Shown here in pieces: positions 10,140 to 21,700 of a DNA stretch of 58,413 nt (positions are counted from its first letter, which is position 1; each line of letters opens with the position of its first letter). The notes beneath the pieces are model-generated. The model saw nothing but the letters and a program-made list of their open reading frames with translations, did not search any database and was not told the DNA's origin. The position numbers and the translations under genes are program-made. The DNA is from an uncultured Clostridia bacterium (GTDB taxonomy: Bacteria > Bacillota > Clostridia > Christensenellales > Borkfalkiaceae), in assembly GCA_947632195.1 (NCBI GenBank), contig CANROE010000010.1, positions 1-58,413 on the forward strand. The letters run 5' to 3'.

Positions 10140-11042
10140 ATGAATATCTCCTACTTGAACGACGCGTTTTTCAGTCGTCTGGAGACGATGTCGCTGAATT
10201 TAAAGTCGACCTTAGCGGGATATTTCGGCGGCAAACACCTCGTCAAAACTTATGGCCAGACGGTGGAGTTTGCCGACTTTCGTGAATATCAGCTTGGCGA
10301 CGACATCAGAAGGATCGACTGGAATCTGTACAGCCGTTTTGAAAAATATTTTTTAAGGCTCTTTACGGATGAGCGGCAAATGCAGATCCAGATCTTTTTG
10401 GACTGCTCCGCCTCTATGGGAAAGAGCGACCCGAAGAAGGGTGCCTACGCCGTCGCGACAGCTGCCGCGCTCGGCTTTTTGGCTGTACAGAGCATGGATA
10501 AGCTTTCGATCAATTTTATGCGCGAAACGGCTTGCGAAAATCCGTTCGGGACTATCGTCGGAAAAAATGCGTTTTTCCGTGCGATCAGCATGTTCGGCGC
10601 ATACGATTTTGACGACGGCGAGGTCGATCTCAGATCGTGCATCGCCAGCTGTCCCGATACGGGCGAAAGCAACGGCCTTTCGGTCATCATTTCCGACTTT
10701 TTTACCGATAGCGATTGGAAGAAAGCCGTAGATTACCTGTGTTATAAGCACAGGCAGGTATTGCTTGTGCAAGTGCTCACGCCCGAGGAGCTCGATCCGA
10801 ACTACGACGGCCGTGTGCATCTCATGGACGCCGAGGCTCCCGTTGCGGAGGACGATAGGAATATGAAGTTGCGCGTCACGCGCAGCATGCTGAACGCTTA
10901 TCAGCAGGCAATGCGCGATTTCCGCCAAGACATCCGCACATTTTGCGCTAAGCGCGACGTCGGATACCTCACCGTTTCCACCGACCAACCGATCGAGCGC
11001 GTGTTCTTCGGAGAACTGCTCAGAGGAGGGATCATGTCATGA
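10140..11042 (+). CDS. DUF58 domain protein of the MoxR/VWA operon
   Basis: 300 residues with no signal peptide or membrane segment. The DUF58 signature FREYQLGDDIRRIDWN begins near residue 47. It is followed by a VWA-like fold with a metal-site motif DCSAS (88-92) and later conserved blocks such as VIISDFF. DUF58 proteins are encoded next to MoxR ATPases in many bacteria and are thought to work with them; the biochemical role is not established. The start is the ATG 17 bp after the MoxR stop. The end overlaps the next gene by ATGA, which implies translational coupling. Confidence 0.95.
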   Translation: MNISYLNDAFFSRLETMSLNLKSTLAGYFGGKHLVKTYGQTVEFADFREYQLGDDIRRIDWNLYSRFEKYFLRLFTDERQMQIQIFLDCSASMGKSDPKKGAYAVATAAALGFLAVQSMDKLSINFMRETACENPFGTIVGKNAFFRAISMFGAYDFDDGEVDLRSCIASCPDTGESNGLSVIISDFFTDSDWKKAVDYLCYKHRQVLLVQVLTPEELDPNYDGRVHLMDAEAPVAEDDRNMKLRVTRSMLNAYQQAMRDFRQDIRTFCAKRDVGYLTVSTDQPIERVFFGELLRGGIMS

Positions 11043-12985
11043 TGACTCTTTTGGTGCCTTTGGGCTTGTTGGGACTTCTCGGGATCGTTGCGCTGATCAT
11101 CATCTATATCATCAAACCCAACTATCAGGTAAAACATGTATCCAGCACTTATGTATGGAAACTGAGCCTCAAATACAGGAAGAAGAGACTTCCCACAAAC
11201 CGGATACGCAATTTGATCATCTTCCTCTGCCAGATCATGATCCTCACGCTTATCGCGGGCATTTTGACGATGCCCGTCCTCCGCGAAGAGGGAAAGGGAG
11301 ATCGGTACGATGTCATCGCGGTGATCGATTCGTCGGCGAGTATGTACACGGGCGAATCGGGCAGCACGCGCTTTTTGCGTGCAGTAGACGAGGCCTCCGC
11401 GCTTTCCGAAGAGGTTTTTGCAAGGGGAGGGTATTTCTCCCTGATTCTTGCCGACGATGACCCCGCGTATGCTCTGCGTAGGGTTTCGGTTGCCGACAGG
11501 AGCGAAGCCGTAGAAGTGTTCCAAGAGCTCATTGACGACGAAAACGCTTGTTATTATGGGAAAGCCGATATTGACGGTGCCATGAAACTCTGCGAAGAAG
11601 TGATTGTCGACAATCCGGCTGCCGCGACCTACCTGTACACCGACATCGAGTACGAACAAAAACCGGACGGCGTGGAAGTGATCAATGTCAGCGAGGAGGA
11701 CGAGTGGAACGCTGCCATTCTCAGTGCGAAAGCAGAGATCGAGGACAACTTTTACACCGTTACCGTACAGATCGCCTGCTACGGGATCTCGCGGGAACTT
11801 TCGCTCAAAGTCGATGTACAAGGTGCGAATTCGTTTGACGAAGAAGATTCCGGCGTGAATATTTCATTTTCCAAGGCGGTCGAGTGTGAGGCTAACGTCC
11901 CGCAAACGATCATCTTCCGCGAAGCGGTCGGCGAAGACGGGGACAACACGTTCTACTATCCGCTCAGTGCGAGCGAACGTTTTTATTCCTATAAGACTAT
12001 GCGCTTTTCCATCGACGAGGCGGATAGTTTTACGATCGACAACAACTTCTACCTTTACGGAGGGCAAAAGCAAGTTCTGAAAGTGCAGTATGCGAGCGCT
12101 CTTCCCAACCCCTTCTTCACGGGCGCGTTGGACGTATTGCAAAACGAATTCAGCGCGCGCTATGATTTGCAAGTGACCGACGTGCGGCAAGGGGACGATT
12201 ATGCCACGAGCGGTTTCGATTTTTACATCTTTGAGCACCAGACGCCTCAGGTGATCCCAACGGACGGCGTGGTATTTCTCGTCGATCCCGAGGTGGGGTA
12301 TTCCAACTCCTCGATCGGGTTGTATGTTACAAGGGAAAACACTTTCCGGGAAGAAATGGCGCTCACCGCAGGCGTCGCGCATCAGATCACAAAGAATATT
12401 TATGCCGACAATATTACGGTAACGAGATATAAAGAGCTAAACTTTTCGAGTGAGTTTGAAACTCTTCTCTTCTGCGACATGTCTCCCGTATTGATGGCGC
12501 AAAAGAACGGAGCGGTGCAGATCGCCGTTCTCGGGTTCAGCTTGCACTACTCTTCACTGGCGGAAAAACCCGAATTTTACATTCTGTTGCACAACATTTT
12601 CGACTATTATTTCCCCGCTGTTACAGAGGGAACTTCCTTTGAAGTGGGGGAGAGCATCGTGCTGAATTCGCGCGGGCCGGAGGTCACCGTTTCCAATCTG
12701 CCCGAACCCGTCGTCGAATTCCCGACCACGCTCGAATTTCAAATCCCGGGCACCTATACTCTCGGTGTCGGCAGCTATTTTGATACAAGCGTAACGACGG
12801 TCGAGCTGTATATCAAGATCCCGGAAGAAGAGAGTAATATTAAAGGTACGGAATACAGTTTTAATGCGCCGTACCGGGAAAAGACGGACACATTCGACTA
12901 TGATGATCTACTCATCTATCTTGCGGCCGCACTTGTGCTGTTGCTCTTCACGGAGTGGTGGTTGCAGTGGCGCGAGACGAAATAG
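11039..12985 (+). CDS. BatA-like VWA membrane protein
   Basis: 648 residues. The N-terminus has the BatA-type layout: a hydrophobic segment (5-24), a basic loop (Y.KKRLPTNRIRN) and a second hydrophobic segment (57-76). A VWA domain follows with MIDAS motif DSSAS (97-101). A long beta-rich region comes next, and a C-terminal membrane helix (about 624-641) ends in a short positive tail. Most of the protein should be extracytoplasmic or held at the membrane face. VWA membrane proteins of this kind partner MoxR and DUF58 proteins. The start overlaps the DUF58 stop (ATGA) and has GAGGAGGG upstream (11023-11030). A second ATG follows immediately and could be used instead. Confidence 0.93.
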   Translation: MMTLLVPLGLLGLLGIVALIIIYIIKPNYQVKHVSSTYVWKLSLKYRKKRLPTNRIRNLIIFLCQIMILTLIAGILTMPVLREEGKGDRYDVIAVIDSSASMYTGESGSTRFLRAVDEASALSEEVFARGGYFSLILADDDPAYALRRVSVADRSEAVEVFQELIDDENACYYGKADIDGAMKLCEEVIVDNPAAATYLYTDIEYEQKPDGVEVINVSEEDEWNAAILSAKAEIEDNFYTVTVQIACYGISRELSLKVDVQGANSFDEEDSGVNISFSKAVECEANVPQTIIFREAVGEDGDNTFYYPLSASERFYSYKTMRFSIDEADSFTIDNNFYLYGGQKQVLKVQYASALPNPFFTGALDVLQNEFSARYDLQVTDVRQGDDYATSGFDFYIFEHQTPQVIPTDGVVFLVDPEVGYSNSSIGLYVTRENTFREEMALTAGVAHQITKNIYADNITVTRYKELNFSSEFETLLFCDMSPVLMAQKNGAVQIAVLGFSLHYSSLAEKPEFYILLHNIFDYYFPAVTEGTSFEVGESIVLNSRGPEVTVSNLPEPVVEFPTTLEFQIPGTYTLGVGSYFDTSVTTVELYIKIPEEESNIKGTEYSFNAPYREKTDTFDYDDLLIYLAAALVLLLFTEWWLQWRETK

Positions 12986-12994
12986 GAGGGCGAT

Positions 12995-15874
12995 ATGAGG
13001 AATTTTCATTTGGCATTTGCATATCCTTGGGCGCCCTGGCTGTTCCTGCTCCTGATCCCCGCTGCGGCGTTGACGCTGATCCCTTACTTTTTGCTAAATA
13101 AGAAGTATAGAAAGACGAGGAACCGTATCACCTCCATGGTGCTCCATCTGATGATTATGTTGCTCGCGATCTGCGTCCTTACAGGCGTTACATTTGTGTA
13201 CGAAGTCGGCAACCCCGATAACGAGCTCTTGCTCCTTGTGGATGTTTCCGAAACGGAGGAGACGGTAGCGGAAAGGCGGGACAATGTCGTAGATGACATC
13301 ATCCGCGACAGTGCGTACGACGGATTTAAAGTCGGGATCGTTACCTTTGGTTTTTCGCAGGTGTATGCCGTTCCGTTCACCTATGATATCGATTCGATTT
13401 ACGACCAATATGAAGGGGCGGAGCTCCCGGACACGAGCGCAACGGACATTGCTGCGGCGCTCCGCTATGCACGCACCTTATTCAGTAATCCCGAAACGTC
13501 GAAAATTGTGCTCATCACCGACGGAAAGGAAACAGATGAGCAGGCTATCTCGGTGATCGGGTCCATCGCCACACAGGGAACGAGGGTGGACGCTGTGTAT
13601 CTGTCGTCTGCCTTTGAAGAGGACCGCGTGCAGGTAACGGACGTGCAGTTCCCCGACTACCACCTTGAAACGGGGGACGTTTGCGAGATCGGTGTGACGC
13701 TCCAAAGCAAGGAGAACACAGACGCGACTCTGGTGGAGTTTTACGATAACGGCACGCTCAACGACGAGCTGACGCAGACTGTTCCCCTTTATCCCGGGTC
13801 GCAAACGGTAGTTTTCAATACCGTTTTCGAGACGGACGGGCTGCATGAGATCCGCATCAAAGTGACCGAATCGCAGGATGGCATGCAAAGCAATAACGAA
13901 TATTACGCATATTACTATTTGCAACGGTTCAACCATGTGCTGATCATCGAACATGAGAGCGGACAGTCCGAAGAGCTTGTCTCTCTTCTGGAAGACGAAG
14001 AGGCAGACTATGTGACCACCGTGCTCAATCTGACTGAGGCTGAGGAATATCCCACCACAGTCGAAGAGTTGCGGCAGTACGATCAGATTATTCTGAACAA
14101 TATCGCAAATGCCGACCTCAGAGCGTTACCCGTTCCCTCGGACAGGGATCCCGGAGACGCAGATTGGTTCGTCAAAAATCTCTATTCGTATGTCTACGAT
14201 TACGGCGGAGGCCTCTTCACCGTAGGCGGGAGCGACGCGAGCGGAGAAGCGCATTCGTACAACCGTGTGGATATGTATAATTCGCTCTACCAGCAGATGT
14301 TACCGGTGCAAGCCATCGAATACACGCCGCCCGTGGGAGTCATGGTCGTAATTGATATTTCGGGCTCGATGACGGAGGAGGGCGGCAGCGGCCTGTCCAA
14401 ACTTTATTGGGCAAAACAGGGCGCGATCGCCTGCCTCGATGCACTCACTGAGCGGGATTATATCGGCGTTATGACCCTCGATTCCGTCTATGGCGACGTT
14501 CTTCCTTTGACGCCCCGGACCCGCGAATCGTATATCCGTGAAACCATTCTTGCGATCGACGGAACGGGTGGAACGGTCTATTCCGACGCGATCCGCCGCG
14601 CAGGCCAAAAGCTCACTTCGCTCAAAGGCGTAGACAGACGGCATATTATTGTCGTTTCGGATGGCGCGCCCTCTGCCTCCGACGAAGAACTCTATCTCCA
14701 AGAGACGAAAAACAATTACGAAAATGAGGGCATTACCCTTTCGTTTGTCGGCATCGGCGTCACGGAGGGCTCACAGCAGGCGGAAAAGATGGTCGAGCTC
14801 GTGGAAACGGGGCATGGAAAGATCCACTATGTGGATAATTCCAATCTTCCGAAACTCCTGGACGAAATGCGCGACGATCTGAACGCGCCTGACGTGAAAG
14901 AAGTAAACGACGAGCCCTTCAATCCCCAGATCGCCGACGTGCGTTCGCCCCTTCTCAGCGGGGTGGAGTACGGGGAAGTCAAGGACGAAGAGGGGACGGT
15001 GCTCAACCGTGCGCTCGATGTAAAACTCTACGGCTTTTACGGCGTAAAAGCCCGTACGAACGTTGACCTTGTGCTCATGGGGAATTACGAAGTACCCATC
15101 TATGCCCAATGGAAATTCGGGCGGGGCATGGTCGGGAGCTTTATGAGCGATTTGAACGGAAGATGGTCTTCGGATTTTCTCCGTGACGAAAACGCGCGGA
15201 AGTTCCTCTATAATGCAGTGTCCAACCTGATGCCGATCGAAAACATTCGTCCGAACGAGATCACGGTCGATCTCAGCGGGGAGAACTATATCAATCAAGT
15301 GAATGTTTATACATCGCTGGAAGAAGGTCAGACATTGCGCGCACAGCTTACCGATACCGAGAGCGGCACGAGCTATTCGCTCAACGAGGTCACGGTATAT
15401 GAGGGCGCCGAGCCGGATATTTACGTCACTCTCGCGCTGGATGCAAACAATCGCTATTCCCGTTGCAGTTTCGTTTTAAAACGTCAGGGGACTTACTGTA
15501 TCACCATCGAAAAGTGCGATGCGGACGGCAATGTTCTCGCTACTTGCGAAGTGTATAAATCCTTCTCTTATTCGCTCGAATACGATCAAAATTTGGAGAG
15601 CACAGACACTGCGGAGACGCTCCGCACCCTCTCCGGCCGCGCAAACGGCGTGATGATCGAAGACGAGGACGGCTTATGGCAGATCTTTGAAAATTTCGTC
15701 ACATCGATCACGCGAACGTTCGACCCGAGATGGCTGTTTATGGGGCTTGCAATGGTGCTGTTCCTGCTGGATATTGCTGCACGCAAGTTCAAGTTCAAGT
15801 GGCCGCACGAATTGATCCGCGACTATAAGGAAAAGCGGGCCGAGAAAAACGGAACGGAGGGGAGAAGATCATGA
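12995..15874 (+). CDS. Large membrane protein with two VWA domains and a glutamine-amidotransferase-like region
   Basis: 959 residues; strong AGGAGGG ribosome binding site overlapping the stop of the previous gene. Two hydrophobic segments lie at the N-terminus (about 12-34 and 46-66). A first VWA-like domain has an altered metal motif, DVSET (83-87), in place of D.S.S. A middle region includes YDYGGGLFTVGGSDASG, like the GATase1-type domain often found in such proteins. A second VWA domain has a full MIDAS motif, DISGSM (454-459). A C-terminal membrane helix (near 910-928) precedes a basic tail. This two-VWA architecture is known in large Bat-type proteins. The end overlaps the BspA lipoprotein gene by ATGA, which ties that lipoprotein to this machine. 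Confidence 0.92.
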   Translation: MRNFHLAFAYPWAPWLFLLLIPAAALTLIPYFLLNKKYRKTRNRITSMVLHLMIMLLAICVLTGVTFVYEVGNPDNELLLLVDVSETEETVAERRDNVVDDIIRDSAYDGFKVGIVTFGFSQVYAVPFTYDIDSIYDQYEGAELPDTSATDIAAALRYARTLFSNPETSKIVLITDGKETDEQAISVIGSIATQGTRVDAVYLSSAFEEDRVQVTDVQFPDYHLETGDVCEIGVTLQSKENTDATLVEFYDNGTLNDELTQTVPLYPGSQTVVFNTVFETDGLHEIRIKVTESQDGMQSNNEYYAYYYLQRFNHVLIIEHESGQSEELVSLLEDEEADYVTTVLNLTEAEEYPTTVEELRQYDQIILNNIANADLRALPVPSDRDPGDADWFVKNLYSYVYDYGGGLFTVGGSDASGEAHSYNRVDMYNSLYQQMLPVQAIEYTPPVGVMVVIDISGSMTEEGGSGLSKLYWAKQGAIACLDALTERDYIGVMTLDSVYGDVLPLTPRTRESYIRETILAIDGTGGTVYSDAIRRAGQKLTSLKGVDRRHIIVVSDGAPSASDEELYLQETKNNYENEGITLSFVGIGVTEGSQQAEKMVELVETGHGKIHYVDNSNLPKLLDEMRDDLNAPDVKEVNDEPFNPQIADVRSPLLSGVEYGEVKDEEGTVLNRALDVKLYGFYGVKARTNVDLVLMGNYEVPIYAQWKFGRGMVGSFMSDLNGRWSSDFLRDENARKFLYNAVSNLMPIENIRPNEITVDLSGENYINQVNVYTSLEEGQTLRAQLTDTESGTSYSLNEVTVYEGAEPDIYVTLALDANNRYSRCSFVLKRQGTYCITIEKCDADGNVLATCEVYKSFSYSLEYDQNLESTDTAETLRTLSGRANGVMIEDEDGLWQIFENFVTSITRTFDPRWLFMGLAMVLFLLDIAARKFKFKWPHELIRDYKEKRAEKNGTEGRRS

Positions 15875-18687
15875 AGAAATTTCGATTTTTGACATCGGTG
15901 CTCCTTGCTGCGGCCATTCTTCTCGTTGCCGCGACCGCATGCAGGAGCGGATTGCAGGCCCCTGCCGATTTCGACATCAACGAAGAAAACGTTCTGTCCT
16001 GGGAGAGCGTGGAGGGCGCGCGCAGCTACAAGATCCAGATCCGTTCGGTTGCGACGGGAGAGACGACAGACGATACCTTCCGTGCCGCCCATTATTCGCT
16101 CTCTTCTCTTGCGGAGGGTGATTATGAGATCCGCGTCATGGCGCTTTCGAGCAGCCAGGAAGGCGCGCCCACTTCCGAATGGTCGCAGGTGATCCCCTTT
16201 CATAAAAATTATGAGACGGGGCTTGTCTATGAACTCATCAATAACAATATGGAATACCGCATTTCCCGCGTCGGGGCTGCGGAAGGGACGGTCGTCATTG
16301 AGGATGTCTATCGCGGAAAGCCCGTGACCGAGATCGGCGAGCGCGCATTCCGTGCTAGTGCCCGTGTGAGCGGGATCGTGATCGGGAACAATGTGCGCTC
16401 GATCGGCGATTACGCCTTTTACAACTGCCAGCTGCTCTCCTCCGTGGTCATGCCGGATTCGGTCACCGAGCTTGGGAATTCGGCCTTTCAGGGTTGCAAC
16501 AGTCTCAAAACGATTTCGCTTTCCGGCGGATTGACGGTGATCCCGACGTTGGCGTTCGCCTATTGTCGCGGATTGGGATCCGTAGAGTTTGGGGAGTCCT
16601 TGCAGTATATTGCAGATTCTGCGTTCTATGAATGCTCTGCGCTCGAAAAAATCGATCTTCCCGACAGCGTGCAATATGTGGGCACCAACGCATTTGCATC
16701 CGACGACGCCTTGGAAGAAGTGTCGTTCGGCAGCGGCCTTGCCATGATCGATGAAAACGCCTTCAACAACGACGTCGCATTGGAAACGCTTGGGTTTAAG
16801 CAACTCGATGGAGAATTGGTGATCGAGAATGAGGCGTTTCAGGGCTGCAAGGCGCTCAGGTCGGTAACGCTCCCCGAGGGACTTACGGAGATCGGGGATT
16901 ACGCCTTTGCGGCGACAGATGAACTTGAAAACGTGGAACTGCCGGAAAGTTTGCGTATCGTTGGAATCGGGGCGTTCAATGCCTCCAAACTTTACACGTC
17001 GCAAATTGACGGAGAAACGATGGAAGGATATGTCTATGCGGATGATTGGCTGGTTTCGGTCTCGCCCAAGACGAGAAGTGAAATAGAGAAGATCGACGGG
17101 ACGACCCTGAGAGAGGGGACCGTCGGCATTGCCGCCTCCGTATTTTATTCGGCGGCCGCTTTGACTTCGGTGGAACTTCCCGCCTCCGTCAAATACATCG
17201 GGTACAGAACTTTTTACCGATGCCCGCAACTCTATCTGTTTACGCATGCGGAAAACGGATTGGAATACATCGGCAATTCCGCACTCGCGAATTGCGGAAC
17301 GCTCAGCCAGCTACAACTGCGGGAAGGGCTGAAAGAGATCGACCGCTACGCTTTTTACGGCTGCACGAACGTCTACAATCCGATAACGGGTCTGCCTTTG
17401 ATCCCGAATTCAGTGACGCGTGTAGGCATGCAGGCGTTTGAGCAGACAGGCCTCAGCGCCGATGAAACCGGCGTGATCTATGCGGGGCGTTGGGCCGTGG
17501 GATATGATGAAGAGAGCCTTTCCAGCGACGTAACCCTGAACGAAAGAACGGTCGGGATTGCAGATTATGCGTTTAACGGTGCGGAAGAGCTCATGAATTT
17601 GGGCAATCTGTTTTCCGTGCGGTATATCGGAGAAGCAGCGTTCGCCTACTGTTCCCAGCTCGCAAGTGTAACGTTGAACAATAATCTGCGCGAGATTAAA
17701 CCTTATACATTTTATATGTGCAGTTCACTTTACAACGTGCAGTTCCCGTCCATGCTTGAAAAAATCGACAGATATTCTTTCTATGACTGTGAACGATTGA
17801 ATCGGGTCGATTTTACGGGAACGAACTTGAAGAGTGTGGGTAGCCATGCCTTCTTTGAGTGTACGAACATCTCTTCGATTGCTTTCGGGACGAATATCGA
17901 GGAGATTGAGGACTATGCCTTTTACCACTGCTCGCGGGTTGCGGAATTGTCCATTCCCGGGTCGGTCAAAACGATTGGCGAAAGAGCTTTCGGATATTGC
18001 TCCGGTCTTGAAAAGTTGGAAATCGGAGATGGTGTTGAAGAGATCGGCGGATTTGCTTTCCGCAACTGCGAATCGTTGACGAGCGTGACTCTTCCCAATT
18101 CCGTAAAATCGGTGGGGGACTATGCGTTTTTTGCCTGTTTCAACGTCGAAGAGATCTCGTTCGGCAGCGGGATCGAGCGGATCGGTCGCTACGCCTTTTA
18201 CGGCAGCGGGATCCATGCGCTTTCTTTGCCCGAAAGTGTAAGATCGATCGGTGACGCCGCATTCAAGAACTGTCTGTCTCTGCAAACCGTCGTCATGTAC
18301 GGCAGCGCGGAGTCGGTGGGGAATAACGTGTTCTATGCCAATCACAGCTTGAACATGTTCGGCAGGAGCGGTCTCACCATTTACCTCGTCGGTGAAACCG
18401 GGGCATGGAGCAGCGCGTGGAATTCTTCTCTCCGTCCCGTTGTGGAGGGGTGCACGCTCTCAGAGGAGGGCTACTTGCTCTCGGTCACGGTAGGAGAGGA
18501 CGGCATTCTCAACGGGTATGTATGGGGCGGTCTTGCCGCGCCCGTGCGCGAAGGTTATCAATTCAGCGGTTGGTCGGAGGAGGAAAATGCGGAGGAGGCG
18601 CAATACGGTCTCAATGAGATCGTGCACTTGCCCGCAGGTACTACGCTCTATGCCGTGTGGACGGAAGCGCCGTCGGCGGAAGAGTGA
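15871..18687 (+). CDS. BspA-like leucine-rich repeat lipoprotein encoded in the MoxR/VWA operon
   Basis: 938 residues. A lipoprotein signal peptide begins MKKFRFL and has a lipobox ending VAATAC (Cys24), so Lgt and LspA should process it. A fibronectin type III-like segment (about 35-105, VLSWESVEGARSYKIQI) comes next. About 25 BspA/LRR_5 repeats follow, with IG..AF..C..L periodicity. The C-terminus is an InlB-type B-repeat (YQFSGWSEEE through TLYAVW). The start overlaps the VWA gene stop by ATGA, with GGGGAGAAG upstream (15859-15867). It is a surface-exposed, probably adhesive protein whose synthesis is coupled to the MoxR/DUF58/VWA operon. The ligand cannot be read from sequence. Confidence 0.95.
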   Translation: MKKFRFLTSVLLAAAILLVAATACRSGLQAPADFDINEENVLSWESVEGARSYKIQIRSVATGETTDDTFRAAHYSLSSLAEGDYEIRVMALSSSQEGAPTSEWSQVIPFHKNYETGLVYELINNNMEYRISRVGAAEGTVVIEDVYRGKPVTEIGERAFRASARVSGIVIGNNVRSIGDYAFYNCQLLSSVVMPDSVTELGNSAFQGCNSLKTISLSGGLTVIPTLAFAYCRGLGSVEFGESLQYIADSAFYECSALEKIDLPDSVQYVGTNAFASDDALEEVSFGSGLAMIDENAFNNDVALETLGFKQLDGELVIENEAFQGCKALRSVTLPEGLTEIGDYAFAATDELENVELPESLRIVGIGAFNASKLYTSQIDGETMEGYVYADDWLVSVSPKTRSEIEKIDGTTLREGTVGIAASVFYSAAALTSVELPASVKYIGYRTFYRCPQLYLFTHAENGLEYIGNSALANCGTLSQLQLREGLKEIDRYAFYGCTNVYNPITGLPLIPNSVTRVGMQAFEQTGLSADETGVIYAGRWAVGYDEESLSSDVTLNERTVGIADYAFNGAEELMNLGNLFSVRYIGEAAFAYCSQLASVTLNNNLREIKPYTFYMCSSLYNVQFPSMLEKIDRYSFYDCERLNRVDFTGTNLKSVGSHAFFECTNISSIAFGTNIEEIEDYAFYHCSRVAELSIPGSVKTIGERAFGYCSGLEKLEIGDGVEEIGGFAFRNCESLTSVTLPNSVKSVGDYAFFACFNVEEISFGSGIERIGRYAFYGSGIHALSLPESVRSIGDAAFKNCLSLQTVVMYGSAESVGNNVFYANHSLNMFGRSGLTIYLVGETGAWSSAWNSSLRPVVEGCTLSEEGYLLSVTVGEDGILNGYVWGGLAAPVREGYQFSGWSEEENAEEAQYGLNEIVHLPAGTTLYAVWTEAPSAEE

Positions 18688-18723
18688 GGCACAAAGTTTC
18701 ACGTCGCCGTCATCGGAAATTCA

Positions 18724-18752
18724 TAGACTTTTCCCGGACGGTGTGGTATAAT
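18724..18752 (+). promoter_or_regulatory. Extended -10 sigma-A promoter for the 1679-aa lipoprotein gene
   Basis: TAGACT (18724-18729), a 17-nt spacer, then TATAAT (18747-18752) preceded by TGG, an extended -10. A GGGAGG ribosome binding site (18765-18770) follows and the ATG is at 18779. The predicted leader is only about 20 nt. Confidence 0.75.
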
Positions 18753-18778
18753 AGTTTTATTAACGGGAGGAATACCTT

Positions 18779-21700
18779 ATGAAATCGGTCAAAAAGCTTT
18801 TAGCGGCTCTGTTGCTGATCGTCGCCGCAGCGCTTGGGATTTTTACGGCGTGCAGCTCCGGCGTGACGCTGTCGTTTGAAACGGGCGGCGCGCCTGCGAT
18901 GGAGAGCGTTTCTGTGGACAAGGGGACCCAGTACGAATTGCCCGAAATCGAGTGGGAAGGTCATGCATTTGAGGGCTGGTATCTCGACAGCGAATTTACG
19001 GGAGACCCCGTCGCGTCCTATCAGGCCGAGAAAAGCGCAACATTTTATGCCAAATGGACGGCGCTTCCTGCTATTACGCTCGATCTTGACGGCGGCTCTC
19101 TTGAAGCGGGCACGAAATTATATTTAAAAGCGGGAGCTAACGTTTCCGATTTTATGCGTGCGTATATCCCGACCAAGGCGGATCATGAATTCGGCGCTTG
19201 GTATCTGGGGGATCAGGCTCTTTCCGCCGCAACGGCTATGCCGCAAGAAGGGCTTACGCTCAAAGCACGCTATAAGGTTGCATACACGATACAGGTCTAT
19301 AAGCAGAATCTTGCGCAAAACGGTTACGAATTCGACGAAAAGGATAATATTCGCGGCTATGCGTACGCAGGAGAGGAATGCACCCCTGCGCCCGATCTGC
19401 ATGGGTTTAAGTCCGTTCCGAACGATCAAGCCGTTACGACAAAAGTGATCAGCGAAACCGTTTCGGAAAATCTCTTCTGTCTCTACTTCGACAGACAGAC
19501 GTATACGGTCCATTTGGTTTCCACTTCTCCTGTCGATAAGCAGGAGAGCGTGACGGGACTCTACGGTTCCGAGATCGAAATCCCTTCCGCCAGCTACACC
19601 GCAGAAGGCTATTTGCTCACAGGGTGGGCGACGTCTGCTTTGGGTGAAGTCGTCTATCCCTATACGCCTGCGACATTTAACGGCGCAGGTGGCGAAGAAA
19701 CGGCAATAAAATACACCGTCGAAGACGAAGTTATCCTCTATGCCGTTTGGAAACAGGGCTATACCGATCTGTTCGGTGGAGCCGATTACGTCTTTATCCC
19801 GGACGAGGCAGGTTCTGTCGCCTATCTTTCCCGCGCAGGCGTGCTGTTTGCGGGGACTTACCAACCGGACGGAAAGAGGTTTATGTTTTCTACGGACGAA
19901 GAGTTGCTTGTCCAAGGCGTCTTGATCAACGCGGACTCTTATGCGTTTTACAATGCGTCCCGTTCTGATTATGCAAGCACTCTGTATGTTCCCGGGCAGG
20001 GCCTTAACGAGGGCGTAAAACTTTATCTTGACGCGTACAACGGAATCACTTATTCCGAATCGACCGAAACGATGTTTGGTCCGATCACCGACGATTCCCA
20101 AGGCACATATGTTTTTGATGACGATGATTTGATCTTGGCGACCTTTACGTCGGGACCTTTGAACGGAAAAACGCTCACCATTATGGTAGGGCAGGTCACA
20201 TTGGATAACCGTACTGTCGCCGCGTTCCAGGTCCGCAACGATGAGGAGTACTCGTGGGGCGAAATGCCCGGGATCAGGTTGAATCCTGAGTCTTTGACCC
20301 CCGACACCTATTATCCGATCGTTTCCTTGGACGGGTTCGGTACCGCAACGCTCAGCAGCACTTCGAGCACCTCTTCTTATTATTATTCGAGAAGCGGCGA
20401 TGTGATCACGCTTATCAATTCCAATGGCAGCGAAGCGGGTACGTTGTATCACATTTTGCAAGGCAGCATGGATTGTTATGCCATGTACGATGCAGACCTG
20501 GATCGGACATACACGTCTGCCGACGGCAAGACGTTCAAGATCGACGGCACCTACAACGCCACTTACACCGACGGCAGCACAATTCTGACCGGATATTTCT
20601 ATTCCTCGTCCACCGAGGAATCTGATTTCGGAACGCCCATTCACTTTGTTTACTCGGTCGGCTCTACGATGACGGATCGTCTCTTCCTCACGCAGGAAGT
20701 TACGGAAAATGCCGAAGGCGCTGCGTCGCCCGAGACCAAGTTTACGTTTGTCGAAAAGCCGCTCGGTTATGCCGAGTATCATTACTGCGACTTGACGAAT
20801 CAAGTGAATGTCTATTATGCCCCCATGATCGTGTTTAACGACGATCTGTCCACAGTCGGGAAGATCACGGTTTACGGGTATGCCCCTGCGACAGGTACCT
20901 ATGAAAAAGCGTTGATTGGTTCGTTTGAAGAGCAGGACGGCAAGTATGCCTTTACGACGACGCAACATCTTTCCTATTCCTCGGATATCTCTACCGCGAT
21001 TTTCGATTACTCCAAGATCTCGGCAATCGTGTTCGGCGTGGATTCCTATTCGTCGAGTTCGTTGTTCGGCACGCAGACGTACTCCGTTGCATATTTCTAT
21101 ACGGTTACTACTACGGATACCGAAAACCAGGTTTCGCATTACGATACGCAGTATAAGGAAAAGGACGGCACGGGTACGCTGACCCTCGTGGGGCCTTTCG
21201 GTATCTATACAAAAGGTTCGGAGACGCATGTCGGACAATTCACTTGGAGCGGAACCGACAATCAGATCTTGCGTCTTGCACCGAGCACCGAGAGCCGCTA
21301 TTACTACTATGAGGTCGACGCCGACGCCAAAGATTTCATCGCGTTGGACGACAGATACGGCACAGCTTACCGTTATAGTGCCGAGACGGGCAACCGCATT
21401 TCCACCGAGCGCCTCGTATTCGACGGCAAGGGCGGCGCAACGTACACTTACACGAAAGAAACCGAGGGCGAAGAAGAGCCGGTCACTGAGGAGATCGTCG
21501 GCAAGTATGAACGCACCGAAAAGACAAGCGCCGGGAGTGAGCTGACCATTTATAAGTTTACCTCGGATGAGAAGACGTTTGAATTTGTCCTCATCTCCCT
21601 TTCCGGTTATAATTGTTTTTCGATCCGCGACGAAAAAGTCCCCGAAGAGGGATACACGCGGCAACTTGCAACGGGGACCGAACGGCTTTTGCTCGATGGT